Below are positions 42,701 through 51,664 of a stretch of 64,000 nucleotides of DNA, piece by piece (the first letter of the stretch is position 1; the number at the start of each line of letters is the position of its first letter). The notes under the pieces were generated by a model. The model was not told where the DNA came from. It ran no database searches and worked only from the letters and a program-made list of their open reading frames with translations. The position numbers and the translations under genes are program-made. The stretch is from Symbiodinium sp. CCMP2592 (Eukaryota; Sar; Dinophyceae; Suessiales; Symbiodiniaceae). The DNA lies in assembly GCA_905221615.1 (NCBI GenBank), contig CAJNDT010000310.1, forward strand, positions 87,001 through 151,000. The letters run 5' to 3'.

Positions 42701-45607
42701 ACCCTTAATCTCGTGAGAATCAAGGACGCCCGGAACTCTCAAGTCCTGCTCCAATCCCATTATAGAGAAAGGTATGGTCCTGCTACCCAGGGTTTCGGTA
42801 GCACCGCTAAGACCCTTGAAGGTACGATTGCCCTCAGGTTTAAACCTCGTGCTGTAACCGAAGTTCGCAAGTTTCCCCGCCGCGTTTGCTATCCAATCGC
42901 TACCGTGAACAGTCGAGTTACAGCCCTCATCCAACACGGCGTATACGTGCTTATCCTCGTAGATATTTACTACGGGCAAATCAACCAAAGCCGGATGGAT
43001 ATCTGTGACCCCCTCAGTGAAAGCCACGAAGGCGTGCCTCGTCGCGGAGGCCCTCGAGGAGCGCGATCTCACCGACGCCACTTCCCAACTGTTGTTGGTC
43101 GATGACGTAGAATGATCATCTAAGGCCTCTTGCAGATATGCGAGAAGGTCACCGCGAGATATCACGGGCTCGGTTACGAAGTGACCCTCTATGGTCTCTT
43201 GAAACTGGGCAATAGCCGGAACTACTACCTCTACGGGGAGGCTATCCCCCGTGCTGCCGACTATGCTGCGCAGAAGATCGAAGTCCAGGGTGTTGGACTC
43301 CCGCAGCACTGTGGCTGCGTCATCCCTAGCCTTTCGCTCGGTCTGCGGCTGCTCATCTAGAAGCATCCCACAAAGCTTGCACTTAATGCGGGAGGTCTTC
43401 CTACTGCTACCCGACCTCTCGGTGGAGGTGTGGGGGCATGTGGCCTGGTCTATGACAGGCTTCTCTTTCTTCGTCTTGGTGACGGTGCCGCATTTCTTAC
43501 AGGTCCGCATGTCTATGTATGCGTTACTCCCCGACTTGTTGAACTCCTTGCAACCTCCCCGGCATTTCCGGGGGCCTTCGCTGGACGAAGCAGCTGACGC
43601 GGCGAGGCGAACCTCGGGCTGAAAGGGTTCAGGCGGGGGCTCCTGGCTGAGAGGGACATCCCTTCTCGTAATGCTAATGGGGTTGTCATCACGCACATCA
43701 AAGTACTCCGTGACCCAATCCAAGAAATCGGCCAAATTTATGGATGGGCACTTCTGCGTGCGTCCCCAAAGAACATATCCAGGAAACGTATACAAGACAC
43801 GCTCATAAGTCAGACCCTTATGCTGACCAAAGGAGAAAACGCGATCGGAACCCTCAGGCGGGCTGTCACGCATGATCCTAGCGGCGGCTGTGCGCCGAAG
43901 CTGCGGTGAGAAGAGGGTTTCATTGCCGCGGCCTTTGCCGGTATTGGTCTTTGAGGGAGTCAGCTCAAGGTTGGCTGGGTAACCCTCGAGCCTACCAGCG
44001 CTCGCATTCGACAGGTGGACACACTCTGTGTCGTCATCCTCCTCCACTGCGGCGAAATACGCCTGGGGCTTCGGCGCCGCCGGCTTTGCGGCTGCGTTGG
44101 CAGTCCCCCCAGACTGTGCTGGGGTTGTGGTACCCTTGGGGCCATTGCCCTTACCGCTAAACTTGCAGGCAGCATCTCCGGCCCAATGGCCGATCACGCC
44201 GCACTTCAGGCACCTACTCTTTGCCTTAAGCTCTGCCAACTTGGCCTTACGATCAGCAATAGTCAAATTGCTACGCACGACCTTCCCTCCGGATTTTCCG
44301 GAGGACTTGCCCTTGTTCTTCCCTTTTCCTTTCCCTTTCGCCTGGGCAAAGGCGGTCTGTGCCGCGTACGCAAGCTGAACTGACTCGGCATAGGAATCAT
44401 CCAAATCGTCAATCTCAGCTTCATATGCCACTGCCGTATAGGCGTTGAGTTGCAATGCTAGGTCTTCATCATCAATCCATTCATCCGCATCATCTCCCCC
44501 AGACGCTGTGGCCTGGTATGCTTCCTCGCCGTAGCCGTCACCGTAGCCTTCCGCGGATTCCTGCTGTTCCTGGTGACCATACTCTGCGGCACTACCATCA
44601 TACCCCATGTAACCAAACTTAGGGTATTGTGGCTTAGCGTCGAAACGTCTCCAGGTCTTACCTGGGCCACTAGGGTCCTTCTGGGTAAGAAGACGTTCCT
44701 TCATGTGCACCACTGAGTGATGCTGAACAAGGACGCGTGCGTACTCATCCACGGTGTGTACGCGGGCGGCGGTCTTGACCATTAGCTGTTCGTTCCTTTC
44801 CAACCCTGAAAGCTCAACAAGGAGGTTAGCCCTCATTGCTTCAGAAAGGCGGATATCAGGATCTAGCTCACGCAAGGTCGACCACCACCGCTTTCGGCGG
44901 GCTATGTAAGACAACATAGGCTCGCCGGGTTGCTTTGCGAGTGGGCCCGTCAGGAGCTGTCCCTGACGGAAAAGTTCGGAAGCCTCTTCAGATTGAAGAG
45001 GGAAAGCTTGCCTCCTGATTTCTTCTATCAGGTAGTCGACGCCATCATGGCGAAGCAGACGTTCCAGGCCGACGTCGCGAGCAATGCAAAAGGCGTCTCC
45101 TCGGAGACCCTCCAAAATCTTGCTAACGCATTCGCTCATATCAAGCGACTCGTCCTTAATGTCTTGCAAGGTGTACACCGCCGGATCTGTGTCCGGCTCC
45201 TGCTCATCGTCGCCCGCCACTTGGCTGGGGTGCGACGGCAACGACTCCGCATCCTCATCTTCTGCCTCGGACGCGGGCTTAGTCCGTTTTGCGCTGGACG
45301 GACTGGCGGGTATACCGCTGCTTCCATCACCATCTGTGGGCGATGCGCTGGTCCCCTGACTTGCCCTGCCACGCCACTTCCTTGGTGACTCGCTCTTGGC
45401 CCTTGCCGACTCGGCAAATCGCAGGTCCTTAAGAGCTTCACGCCGCTGCTTCTCCTTATGTTGCAGCACACGGATCTGTGTCCGGAAGCACCAATCGTGG
45501 AAGCCAGCAGCCGTACCGTCGTATATGTACGAACCGCTTTTCGTTTCTGCAGGGCTCAGGTTCTGTGACCAGAGATTGGGCTGGTAACGCAAACCTGCCA
45601 CGCTCAT
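36590..45607 (-). CDS. retrotransposon ORF1: gag-protease-integrase polyprotein with accessory domains
   Basis: The frame is open from 45673, but the first ATG is at 45607 (3005 aa). Domains by approximate residue: gag-like helical region 1-380; Lys/Gly-rich tract; zinc knuckle CLKCGVIGHWAGDAAC 466-481; Exo-X-C-like FSFGQHKGLTYERVLYTFPG about 588; four-site zinc ribbon about 681-746; protease-like AVLDEGCNSTVHGSDW near 890; Pro/Ala/Lys-rich linker; RapZ-C-like domain about 1247-1475 with CKANRHRS near 1423; coiled coil about 1656-1726; RS-rich stretch to about 1790; two unassigned globular regions; HHCC and integrase about 2450-2650 with D near 2517, D near 2582 and E near 2617; SH3-like C-terminal part near 2740-2800. 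The last 55 residues are overlapped by ORF2 in another frame and are probably not meaningful. Intact, with no internal stop. Confidence 0.93.
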   Translation of the reverse strand: MSVAGLRYQPNLWSQNLSPAETKSGSYIYDGTAAGFHDWCFRTQIRVLQHKEKQRREALKDLRFAESARAKSESPRKWRGRASQGTSASPTDGDGSSGIPASPSSAKRTKPASEAEDEDAESLPSHPSQVAGDDEQEPDTDPAVYTLQDIKDESLDMSECVSKILEGLRGDAFCIARDVGLERLLRHDGVDYLIEEIRRQAFPLQSEEASELFRQGQLLTGPLAKQPGEPMLSYIARRKRWWSTLRELDPDIRLSEAMRANLLVELSGLERNEQLMVKTAARVHTVDEYARVLVQHHSVVHMKERLLTQKDPSGPGKTWRRFDAKPQYPKFGYMGYDGSAAEYGHQEQQESAEGYGDGYGEEAYQATASGGDDADEWIDDEDLALQLNAYTAVAYEAEIDDLDDSYAESVQLAYAAQTAFAQAKGKGKGKNKGKSSGKSGGKVVRSNLTIADRKAKLAELKAKSRCLKCGVIGHWAGDAACKFSGKGNGPKGTTTPAQSGGTANAAAKPAAPKPQAYFAAVEEDDDTECVHLSNASAGRLEGYPANLELTPSKTNTGKGRGNETLFSPQLRRTAAARIMRDSPPEGSDRVFSFGQHKGLTYERVLYTFPGYVLWGRTQKCPSINLADFLDWVTEYFDVRDDNPISITRRDVPLSQEPPPEPFQPEVRLAASAASSSEGPRKCRGGCKEFNKSGSNAYIDMRTCKKCGTVTKTKKEKPVIDQATCPHTSTERSGSSRKTSRIKCKLCGMLLDEQPQTERKARDDAATVLRESNTLDFDLLRSIVGSTGDSLPVEVVVPAIAQFQETIEGHFVTEPVISRGDLLAYLQEALDDHSTSSTNNSWEVASVRSRSSRASATRHAFVAFTEGVTDIHPALVDLPVVNIYEDKHVYAVLDEGCNSTVHGSDWIANAAGKLANFGYSTRFKPEGNRTFKGLSGATETLGSRTIPFSIMGLEQDLRVPGVLDSHEIKGTAPLLLSLYAQAQLGITKDLRFGECGVRLPSEDSIIRIKLCRTHDSGLLCINITEGLVQVKQPRLIRSFQIPSPPVPIFRSAAAATLAHSESVSTPRDATAADDAVATSRSHSTVDAGHGHSTLGVGHGHSFTTTAENRNNTKRRISVAFPNHCMVGTSVGDTEPAAMAAEEGQLPKKAPPTAKAAPKISAAPEPGHSAMATSPAVGHSAAPVITPAFSAPAPKAPPGSGLPKKAPPTEKARPGDSPGNPPAARATVHPKEIARGHRELAEFDAVVKKDPHNRPLVIMAGGGPHGPELDTPLPATVYNPDLALQPFYAGDTANPDIIIDVFTWGYEHHAWLQRVRGKWTAAELFAQHEEMETHALTTYASATSYMLVMLDMVWLRDDRKDDLTPAEAQQRNDEQRDRTKHVGSNPDIIREHADHPNLIAHVRHIVANVLDAKDAGIRSIAVHVVCKANRHRSVAAGILAHATLLELVPDCSVSLTHMSAANSWPFMGSRACKGQCPKCLHRAPGIAQEVQELTRCFVDAVRTDGPEDNECILVVEPQCARPDDQPTYAERFHAQMLAEGRIPAPVTGVGPLDRPPMAGETAYQAAQRMGLVGKTHTSYVAKYDPNSLTAAMNRAQGTAPGGRLPSVTFSSGPNPASSSVGASAKGGAAPIERPKATPAPPPAKSGGAQDRAATPTGSSARIRKLEAEVHDLTDANRCQESTISDLREALSNVKRQRDNAYDRLQDMRERAEDAETRADRAEAELKRLTRRSRSRRRRRDSSSSSRGHRRDRTRERRRMDSRPRDRSEAPTRQRTSRWGRVRDPGDRADRDTVPEPERIRAAGRDTAPERDRTNPRPTARPEVDVEPDKGKGKGKVAPHSVYDEVEYDDGTGAGDWDPPGPRTNLGSRRPPEPPEPPRFRGSAGYNRFPERENPHRPMTARESWWYFHGDRPSDEWNDAEWAEFRRQFPKPPGQGKLVEIDEKILAIDVGAIALSPDTGFGWNRRIVFQDFPDGVLTDLYEVMREKQAPACWIGPYAPRRFWAGDKNHHELSERHNIKCTVVTRHTGRSYKPTGKLRDIDPIGYLFSHLDPADGSSWTYEGACFPPGSDSEKLPTETGGAEQACPTQEPSEDGAYVALWVFPLAFDAATVPHQIEDTDALSAVYIPGTDPRASRIATSAGPGTAPEGEVSPMDEDGAEREAYMAVCSGEWVGQASQISFPSPDPPEDLPHSSSAAYGPSAASLKKLSKAQSKYLTSSLTEMVAGDKVLKAIVYNAAMREADHLIRLHEPSAQVLASVINERQNGPPGLVVARFETSTEELCLELECVADTLNIPVILVTPNGYPMLEDTVTLRGDMHISGIGPEIGKALDSFQAWSESYGYIPRSYVDTDSTDFWNLCRTISEEYYINAFSRTCFVGDAQDTDPEDISEAELVPDAEMPQRGAPDGVDDAGGALTPEERERLILEQFPFPGTPNTEAERRAAWRSLPQRVRVAIRRLHRSFGHLPNAVLVQVLKQARASKDFIAAAGLYKCKVCLDTAPVPRHHPVAGDSVFPKEFNHTIGMDALEVKDFYGNRYTAVNIVDMGTSFQQVVLVKSGGGNPSARQCVKCLIDRWVSWAGHPKVITTDRGTHFRGEFSEYLAQHGIIHKNAPLESPQTIGKVERHGGLAKAIIRKVAQEAQPSNIEEMEAVVTESVTTKNELSRHQGFSPAQHVLGKQPRTPGSVLDESESLGTLFTKYDETSVYYIRHRARQEAKKAFVHLETSRKVAKALQRNAAPLDTDYKVGDLVIYRRDNVPGSPGVVWSTVSRVIGREAENAYWVLHENIPVLVNARKMRPADEIEVAAHRVLAGEPVLPEAIVHGPEQRFQDERVADPVTAPATPRPVAAAAPLTPAVAHDVPMPAPSTPAMMPGTPMPAPSTPARFRAKDKTGETARSRSPVGGRDDALVAEEIDQVEIMAKGLIDTQGFSPDECLALLRAYDRDRREAYTRPLLDDGDPGMHSPRGGSISARWSCWSFWTNARETVVCHVPQPLYLASQYASRSSPPTVE

Positions 45608-45711
45608 GGCTTCAGATAGAAGGGGCCTTTGCGCCGCGACTATCACTACTCTACCCAACGGACCCCGGACCACAGGCTCTACGGGGGTGAAACACTAGTG
45701 GTTGTCCTCAC

Positions 45712-45724
45712 AGCTCCGCTACCA
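45712..45724 (-). other. candidate primer binding site
   Basis: One base inside the 5' LTR the sense strand reads TGGTAGCGGAGC. The first 11 bases differ by one from the complement of the 3' end of eukaryotic initiator tRNA-Met (TGGTAGCAGAG), the usual copia primer. Confidence 0.55.
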
Positions 45725-45725
45725 G

Positions 45726-45889
45726 TTTGAAGCAGGAACTGGATTAGTGAGTGTCCAACCACACAACGAGCGCACTTTTTGGTCTGAGCCCAAGACGTCT
45801 GTCGTACAGGGTGCGTTCAGAACTGTCTCAAAAACTATTCACGCATGAGGACATGTCAACACGGCGCTTCAAGACAGGGAAATTTCACA
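45726..45889 (-). repeat. 5' LTR
   Basis: 164 bp, identical to 33569-33732. In the sense direction it starts TGTGAAATTT and ends CTTCAAA. The expected TG..CA termini fit if the last two A are counted as internal, but the target duplication fits best with the 164-bp limits. Confidence 0.95.
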
Positions 45890-45894
45890 AGGGT

Positions 45895-46780
45895 TAAGAA
45901 GTTTAGAGTTTGGGGGCTTCTACTTTAAAGTTGTTTGGCCCTTTTTCACCTGTTGCTGCTGGCAGCTAACAGACTGCGCATGCCGGAATGGGAGTGTGAG
46001 CCCTTTCGGCCCCCAAGGAACCCTGCCCCCCTGTCACTTCAGCATCCCTGTCAAACCAGTTTCCATCACAGCTGACGACTCTGCGAAGCATGATCACCTT
46101 CTTGATCATCCCGGTGGGGTTTAGGGCTCAGGTTCAGGCATTCGGATACAGGATCGAAGACTTCCTACTTGGCTGATCCTAAATTGCGCAGTCTTCTGTT
46201 TTCCACGATCCACAACCCTCAGTCTGGGTTCTTGTTCAGGAAATTAAAGTTAAGCTACCATAATAAACCGTCTTATTTACTATAGATCCCTATTGTGGTA
46301 GCTTGAATTATTTCACAGGAACCCAGCTTAAAACCCTGACCCTAAACCCCAAACCCCCCAAAACCCTAAACGCCTAAACTTGCCCTAAACCCTGAAAGTG
46401 CACCTGTGGGGAGGCAGCTCCGGCAGGAGCTCCACAGCCACAGCTTCCACGAGTCCGTCCATGAGAGCTCCTGATATAGGGGCCTTATTCATTAGAATAT
46501 GGCTTGCGGGTATACTATAAAGGAACCCAGGCCTTTACAGTGTACTGGGCTTTGAAGAGACCAGGGAGAACAAAGTACGAAAGTATGGTGCCCCAGAACC
46601 CACTATAAAGGATGCAGATGAGATCTTTCTCAAAGGTTTGTCAAGAGAGGTTGGGCAGAGTATAGCAACCTGAAATATGCAACATGTTCCAATCTTGGAT
46701 TAGGGCTTCGGGAGCTCATGGTTGAGGTTTCCACGCAGTCTTGCACATCTGCTTCATTCGGCCTAGTCTAGGGTTCAGGG
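45895..46780. other. spacer beside the retrotransposon
   Basis: No gene seen. Contains a foldback (46252-46304) and a telomere-like tract CCCTAAACCCC (about 46325-46400). Confidence 0.5.
46252..46304. repeat. foldback, 14-bp arms
   Basis: AAGCTACCATAATA (46252-46265) pairs with TATTGTGGTAGCTT (46291-46304), 13 of 14 positions. Confidence 0.5.
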
Positions 46781-46799
46781 CCTAGGGCATCTGCTTTTG

Positions 46800-48283
46800 A
46801 GTTCCCGGTGCAACGCGGTTGCTCCCTGAAAGCCTTGAGGCAACCCTGCGCTCCTCAGGAATGCTCTCGAAGTGCACGGCCATGCGTGCGAGAAGGGCTG
46901 AAAGCTTGGGGGAGTGGGTCCGAGCTTGGGTTGGAGGTTGTTCGGGCTTCAGGGGATTGAACCCCGCAGAGGAACTTCGGTAGGACGTCTTTGTGGCTCT
47001 TAGTGCGGTCTGCCCGACCTCGAAACCAGCTTTGCTCTCCAAGGCTGCTAGCCGATCAGTTGGACATGGTCGGGCGGTTTGACTCTGTCCATGTTCATCG
47101 TGTGCAAGGCCGGAGGCAATCTCCAGCCCAATATAGAGGAAGTGTCAGGGAGCCTGAAGCCGCACGGCTGCGGCAAGACCAGGCCGGGAAGCGCAGCTTT
47201 AGTTCACATGGAGACACTGGCTCTGCTGGGTCGCCCTGCGGTGTTTTGAGCGGCTGCCAGAGCCTTCACCAACTGTTGAATGAGCTCAAAGTGCTCCTCG
47301 TGGAGTTTGGGCAACGGTCACCGCTTCTGCTGCAACGGAGGACTCGTACACTCAGGGCATGGGGCTCTCTGACACCTTTCTCTAAAGCCGCCTTGAGCAA
47401 ACGGGTCCTCGACATTGTACGTACGCCGGTGTCGCATCTCCTTGGAGCACTTTCGAACGACCTTGGCTGCGGCCACAGCAGGCGACTGCGTACCGCTGTG
47501 TGACTCAGAGACATTTCTAGGAGCTCGGACATCCGGGTCGTAGTTTGGCCAGTCTGCGCAGCCTTTGGAAACGAAGTCCTGTCTCAACATGTCTCAACAA
47601 CGGCACAAACCATGCAGTCTGGAGACTCCTGCATCGAATCATGCAGAGAGCACTGCGCAAGTGGCTGACCAACTGTTCCAGTGAATGTTGTTGCAATCAG
47701 GTGCACGCTCGGGTAACTAGATACCCTGCCACAAATCACTGCCAGCTTGTGCGGCAAAACGAACGTCAAGATTCTAGACTCCGACGGGAAGCCCGCACGG
47801 TACTAGCCGTTTCACAGCTTCGGCTCGACTACCATCGGGGCATTGGTAAAAGCCCAGCAAGCGAGCACGGGGGTCGCCGTGGTATCCTACCATGCACGTG
47901 TCGCCGGCCGTGGCGCTTTGGCCTGCACTCCAATTTCAGGCTCTCGAGCTTTGCTTTGTCCTTGTCCTCGATGACTCTCGACGCGTCCTGCATCCAATCA
48001 ATGGGCTGTGCCGAGAGTGATCTACAAAGTTCATGCAGTGCGTATCAGAGATAGCCGAGATAACTTCACAAACATGAACTCTGGGATCCCCATCCCTGTC
48101 AGGATGCTCTAGCCGCTCCGGTGAGCATCTGGGCGTGCGCGACAGACGAAGGCTACGATGTAAAAGCTGCAGACTCTCGAGTAGCTCCTCTTCCAGGGTA
48201 ACCATGCCTCGATCGCCGCGGGCGATTTTCATGAGCTTGCCGCTTTGAACGGGGCCACCGTCGACGATCTCGAGCACTTTCAC
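46800..48283 (-). CDS. coding-like minus-strand segments of an unrecognised gene
   Basis: Four segments have biased codons and plausible protein: about 48283-48140 (VKVLEIVDGGPVQSGKLMKI...LEEELLESLQLL), about 47590-47330 (NVEDPFAQGGFRERCQRAPC), about 47315-47215 (LPKLHEEHFELIQQLVKALA) and about 47000-46790 (KLSALLARMAVHFESIPEER). I recognise no domain. They lie between the GH27 gene and the retrotransposon and share their direction. They could be a separate gene or the missing N-terminal part of the SMP/C2 gene, in which case the retrotransposon would sit in one of its introns. Confidence 0.4.
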
Positions 48284-48289
48284 CCAAGC

Positions 48290-51200
48290 CCTCGGCGGTG
48301 CAAACTGACGCCGTTGCTACGAGTACGCGTGCATCCACCAGTTGTAAACCACCCCCAGGTAATTGAAATACAAGCCAGTCGAACCGTCGAACCCGCAGCA
48401 CACGGAACCCAAAACCCCAGCAATCGCAGCAAAGCATCCCGCGTTTAAAGCCGACGCGGGCGCTGTTGACAAGCAGCTCGGCACGCCCAGCAGCCTCAGC
48501 ACACAGCATTTCAGAGGCCGCTGTTGAGCCAGGCGCAAGACTACAACCTGGTCGGTTCCAATTTGGGATGGGGATAATACAGTTGTTGCACAAGCATGGA
48601 AGAGCCCTTCACAAGTTGGAGAAGGCCACACTGTCGTAGAGAAACCTCATCAAATCAGCATCTCTTCGCCAGAGGCCAGAGGAGCAAGGTGTAGCAACTG
48701 GCCTCGGCGACTCGGCATTCAGAACTCAAGGCTTCTGACCCTGAAAGCTGGGTGCCAGGCTATCTCCACTGGCTGCTTCCATAGTTATGCTGCCAGACAC
48801 TGGCCGCAAGTCCCTCCTTGCGAATGGAAGCTTCGGGGGTCTGTCACGGAAGATGGAGAACACAAGTTGATGTTCCTGCCACGATGTCGTCAAGTATTGC
48901 GTTGCTACTGTCTGGGTTGTTCCTAGTAGGAATGACACTCTCGATATTAATCGGGTATCTTCGACTATCATTCAGTGTAGTTGCACTGGTGGCAGTGGCA
49001 GTAGCAGAAGCAGTCATCGCAGTATCAGTGGTCGTCGTCGTGGTCGCAGTCGCGATCCTGATCGCACTGTTGCTGCTGGCCAGGCAACAATGCTTGTGGT
49101 TATTATTATGAATACATTGAATACAACGACTATGATGGCGTTGGTTGGACGACGACCGTTATGAGACGAAGGGCACCCGACTCACAACAGTCGCGAGTGG
49201 CTCAGCTTCAAGGGAAATGTCGCTACGCAAGGCACGCCCTCCCAGACTTTCGCGTCTGTGTAGATTCGTATCCGAGTTGGGGGCCTTTTGCATGGCCGTG
49301 ACTCCAATTAACGTCTGTCGCAGGATCATTTCACGAAGCCCCGAGCCCAATGAAACCTCCATCGGCTCCCAGAGCCTTAGCCTTCGGCCAGACACCCCAA
49401 GGGAAGCTCCAAACCCCAGAAGTCCCAAGCCATCGCTCCTGGCCCAAAGGTCGCGTACGCGATAGTTTCGAGCAGGCTCCAGTCCCAACTCTGACAGCTC
49501 GACCTGGGCCGACCTCGCAGGAGCTTCGGACCTTTTTGGGAGCAAGGAACTGGGAACTGCCTGTTCTGAGCCAAGGTAGCCAAGGCGCAGCATCGCTGCT
49601 GAGCCTCGGTTCAGAAGCAGCCTCGGCCGGCGAAGCGCGTCTATCGCTGGAGCCGTGCGACAATCTTGGACTCAGCAGTGAGAACACCAAGAAGAGCCTT
49701 TTCGACTGCCCCCTTGGCCCGACGGCTTTGTGCGAAATTTGTCTCATCGCTACTGTCGTCGTGGCATGTCGTGACCCTCACTACCAACATGCCCTACTCG
49801 TTACTCGTGCAAGGCAGAGGGTGGGAGCCCGAGCATCTCAGCTTCGTGCATCGCCTGAAAGCATGAACCTGGGACATGTCTGGCAAGCAGCACGGCCGCA
49901 CCTTCTGGTTGAGGCTTGGCCCAAAGCCTCAGAAAGCCGTCAAAGACTGTCACAGACAGGCGAACAGGAAGGCACACGTGCCCCTGGGCCCCTTGCAGGC
50001 AAAACGCTGAACAGGTGACTGGACGCAGCGAAGGTGTTCCGAGAGAAACACGGCAACAACCCATACAGTAAACCTTGAACCCCAAACCCTCGCCCTGTAA
50101 TAAGCCCATGACGTAAACCGAACTACGTCGCGCTCTGAGCCGCGCGACTGCAGGGGTCCAAAGGCTGTGGGAAGGCCGTGCAATGCTCGGACACAAAGGT
50201 CTCCTCGAAAGAGCATTTGGTGTTTAACTTCTTCAACGCTGAAGGATAAGGGTTTACAGTTTACTGCTTGGGGCTCGCTCGAATTACAGCCTGTCCGGGG
50301 CTGGGCTCAATGGCTTCTCCCTATAGGGTTCCATGGAGCCCATAACTTAGAAGACATTAGCTTTAAGCTAGAAGCTTGCCGGCTTTTGGCTCAAGGCTTG
50401 GGCACTGTCTGTCGAAAGTACGGCCCCAATACAAGCTGAGAGACAAACTCTCTTCAGATGAACACCTTTGCTGGGAAACAGTCTTTCCCAAAGAGCGTGC
50501 CCCCTTTTGAGGAATCCATTAAACTTGGTGCCTGTGAATGAGGTGTTCTTGCCATCGGCTCTGGTGCCGTGAACATCAACTGCGTATTGCTCTATGTAAG
50601 CTGGGTTCCTTTCGGTCGTCCTTCCTGTACACTCCTCGCTGTATGGTGCAGTATCCCGTAATTCCTTCAGCAACTGCGCGAGGTGCTCAAGATTCCGGAT
50701 TCTCGGAAGGCTTCGATTCGTTGGCAAATGCTTCGACCTCCTTTTGATTCCAATGACAGGAGTTGCGAACAATCTCGGCCCGGTACCCCAAACCTCTGCA
50801 TGCTTGATGACGCAACATCAGCGTAGACACATAGAAGTACAGTCATCGTCTTCAGTGTAAGCGCTCCATTACCAGTGCACGTGATTCTGGGTGAAGCTGT
50901 TCGACTACGCGCAGGCTCCTAAACTCCGCTAAACTCTTGGGATGGAGACGGGACTTTCGCCAAAACGTCCAAGCACTCCTGCAAACATGTGCTCATCCGC
51001 AAATCGGACTGGATGCGCGGGTGGTTGACTCACGTCGCACAGTTCACCATCCTGAGGTCAACACGTCGGCACACAGCACTTGTAGCATGATGCTGCACAC
51101 ACAAGGAGGACAATCTTTCCTCCCTCCGCAACCCCGAAAGAACGGCCAGCCGCCTTCGAGAAACCCTCAGTCTGCTGAAGTGCAGGAGAGGCGCGGAGAG

Positions 51201-51660
51201 CCCCAACGCAGGCCCGACCTCCGAGACCGGCCAGACTGTGGCTGCTTTGGGGCATGGTCGTTGGGGATCCAAGAAGGAGCAGCTCTTTACCAACGAAGGA
51301 GCGGAATCGACGCGGGGGCCCTGCCTCCGTGTACCCAGCCGCAAGACTCAAGACCTGGGCTTCCGCAAGCGGCACCAAGTGGGCGGTGAAACCGTAGCCC
51401 TCTGCAAGACTACTTAAAGGCGGAACCACTCTGTTGCGGGCATCCCGTCCTGCACCGACAGGCAGCGCCCTGTGGTCTCGGGAGGTGGCGCGGGGATGCC
51501 GCTGTCGATGCACTCGCTCGGCTGCTGGAGGGAGCGGATCAATGCCCCGTCAACCTGCACTGGAGAAGCGCCGATCTCGGAAACGGTTGCGGTGTTGCCA
51601 GCCCCAAGAAAGATAATAAGCAGACATCCGACATCTGTGTGGCTTCTTCGAGCACTTGCG
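48290..51660. other. region without a recognised gene
   Basis: GC-rich in parts with overlapping open frames on both strands, but no family motif. A hydrophobic plus-strand frame near 48884-49110 derives from GTAGTTGC/GTGGTCGC triplet-rich DNA. 3' exons of the GH27 gene may extend into the upper part (51.0-51.6 kb). Confidence 0.4.
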
Positions 51661-51664
51661 GCAG

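Larger units (their letters stand above)
33564..45894 (-). mobile_element. full-length Ty1/copia-type LTR retrotransposon with accessory domains
   Basis: The element proper is 33569-45889 (12,321 bp). LTRs of 164 bp at both ends are identical, and AGGGT is duplicated at 33564-33568 and 45890-45894. Sense is the minus strand. The order gag, protease, integrase, RT, RNase H (integrase before RT) defines the Ty1/copia superfamily. Non-standard modules are Exo-X-C-like, zinc ribbon, RapZ-C/CX5RS-like, coiled coil plus RS-rich, 2OG-Fe(II) oxygenase-like and DUF488-like. It is about twice the length of ordinary copia elements. Two intact ORFs and identical LTRs point to a recent, possibly still mobile copy. 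Confidence 0.95.

Noticed and set aside
48818-49111. Hydrophobic plus-strand ORF resembling a membrane protein
   Set aside because: The Val/Ala/Leu run is produced by degenerate GTA/GTC/GTG triplet repeats.
49350-50018. 222-aa plus-strand ORF
   Set aside because: GC-rich DNA open on both strands, no motif, no codon evidence favouring this frame; left unannotated.
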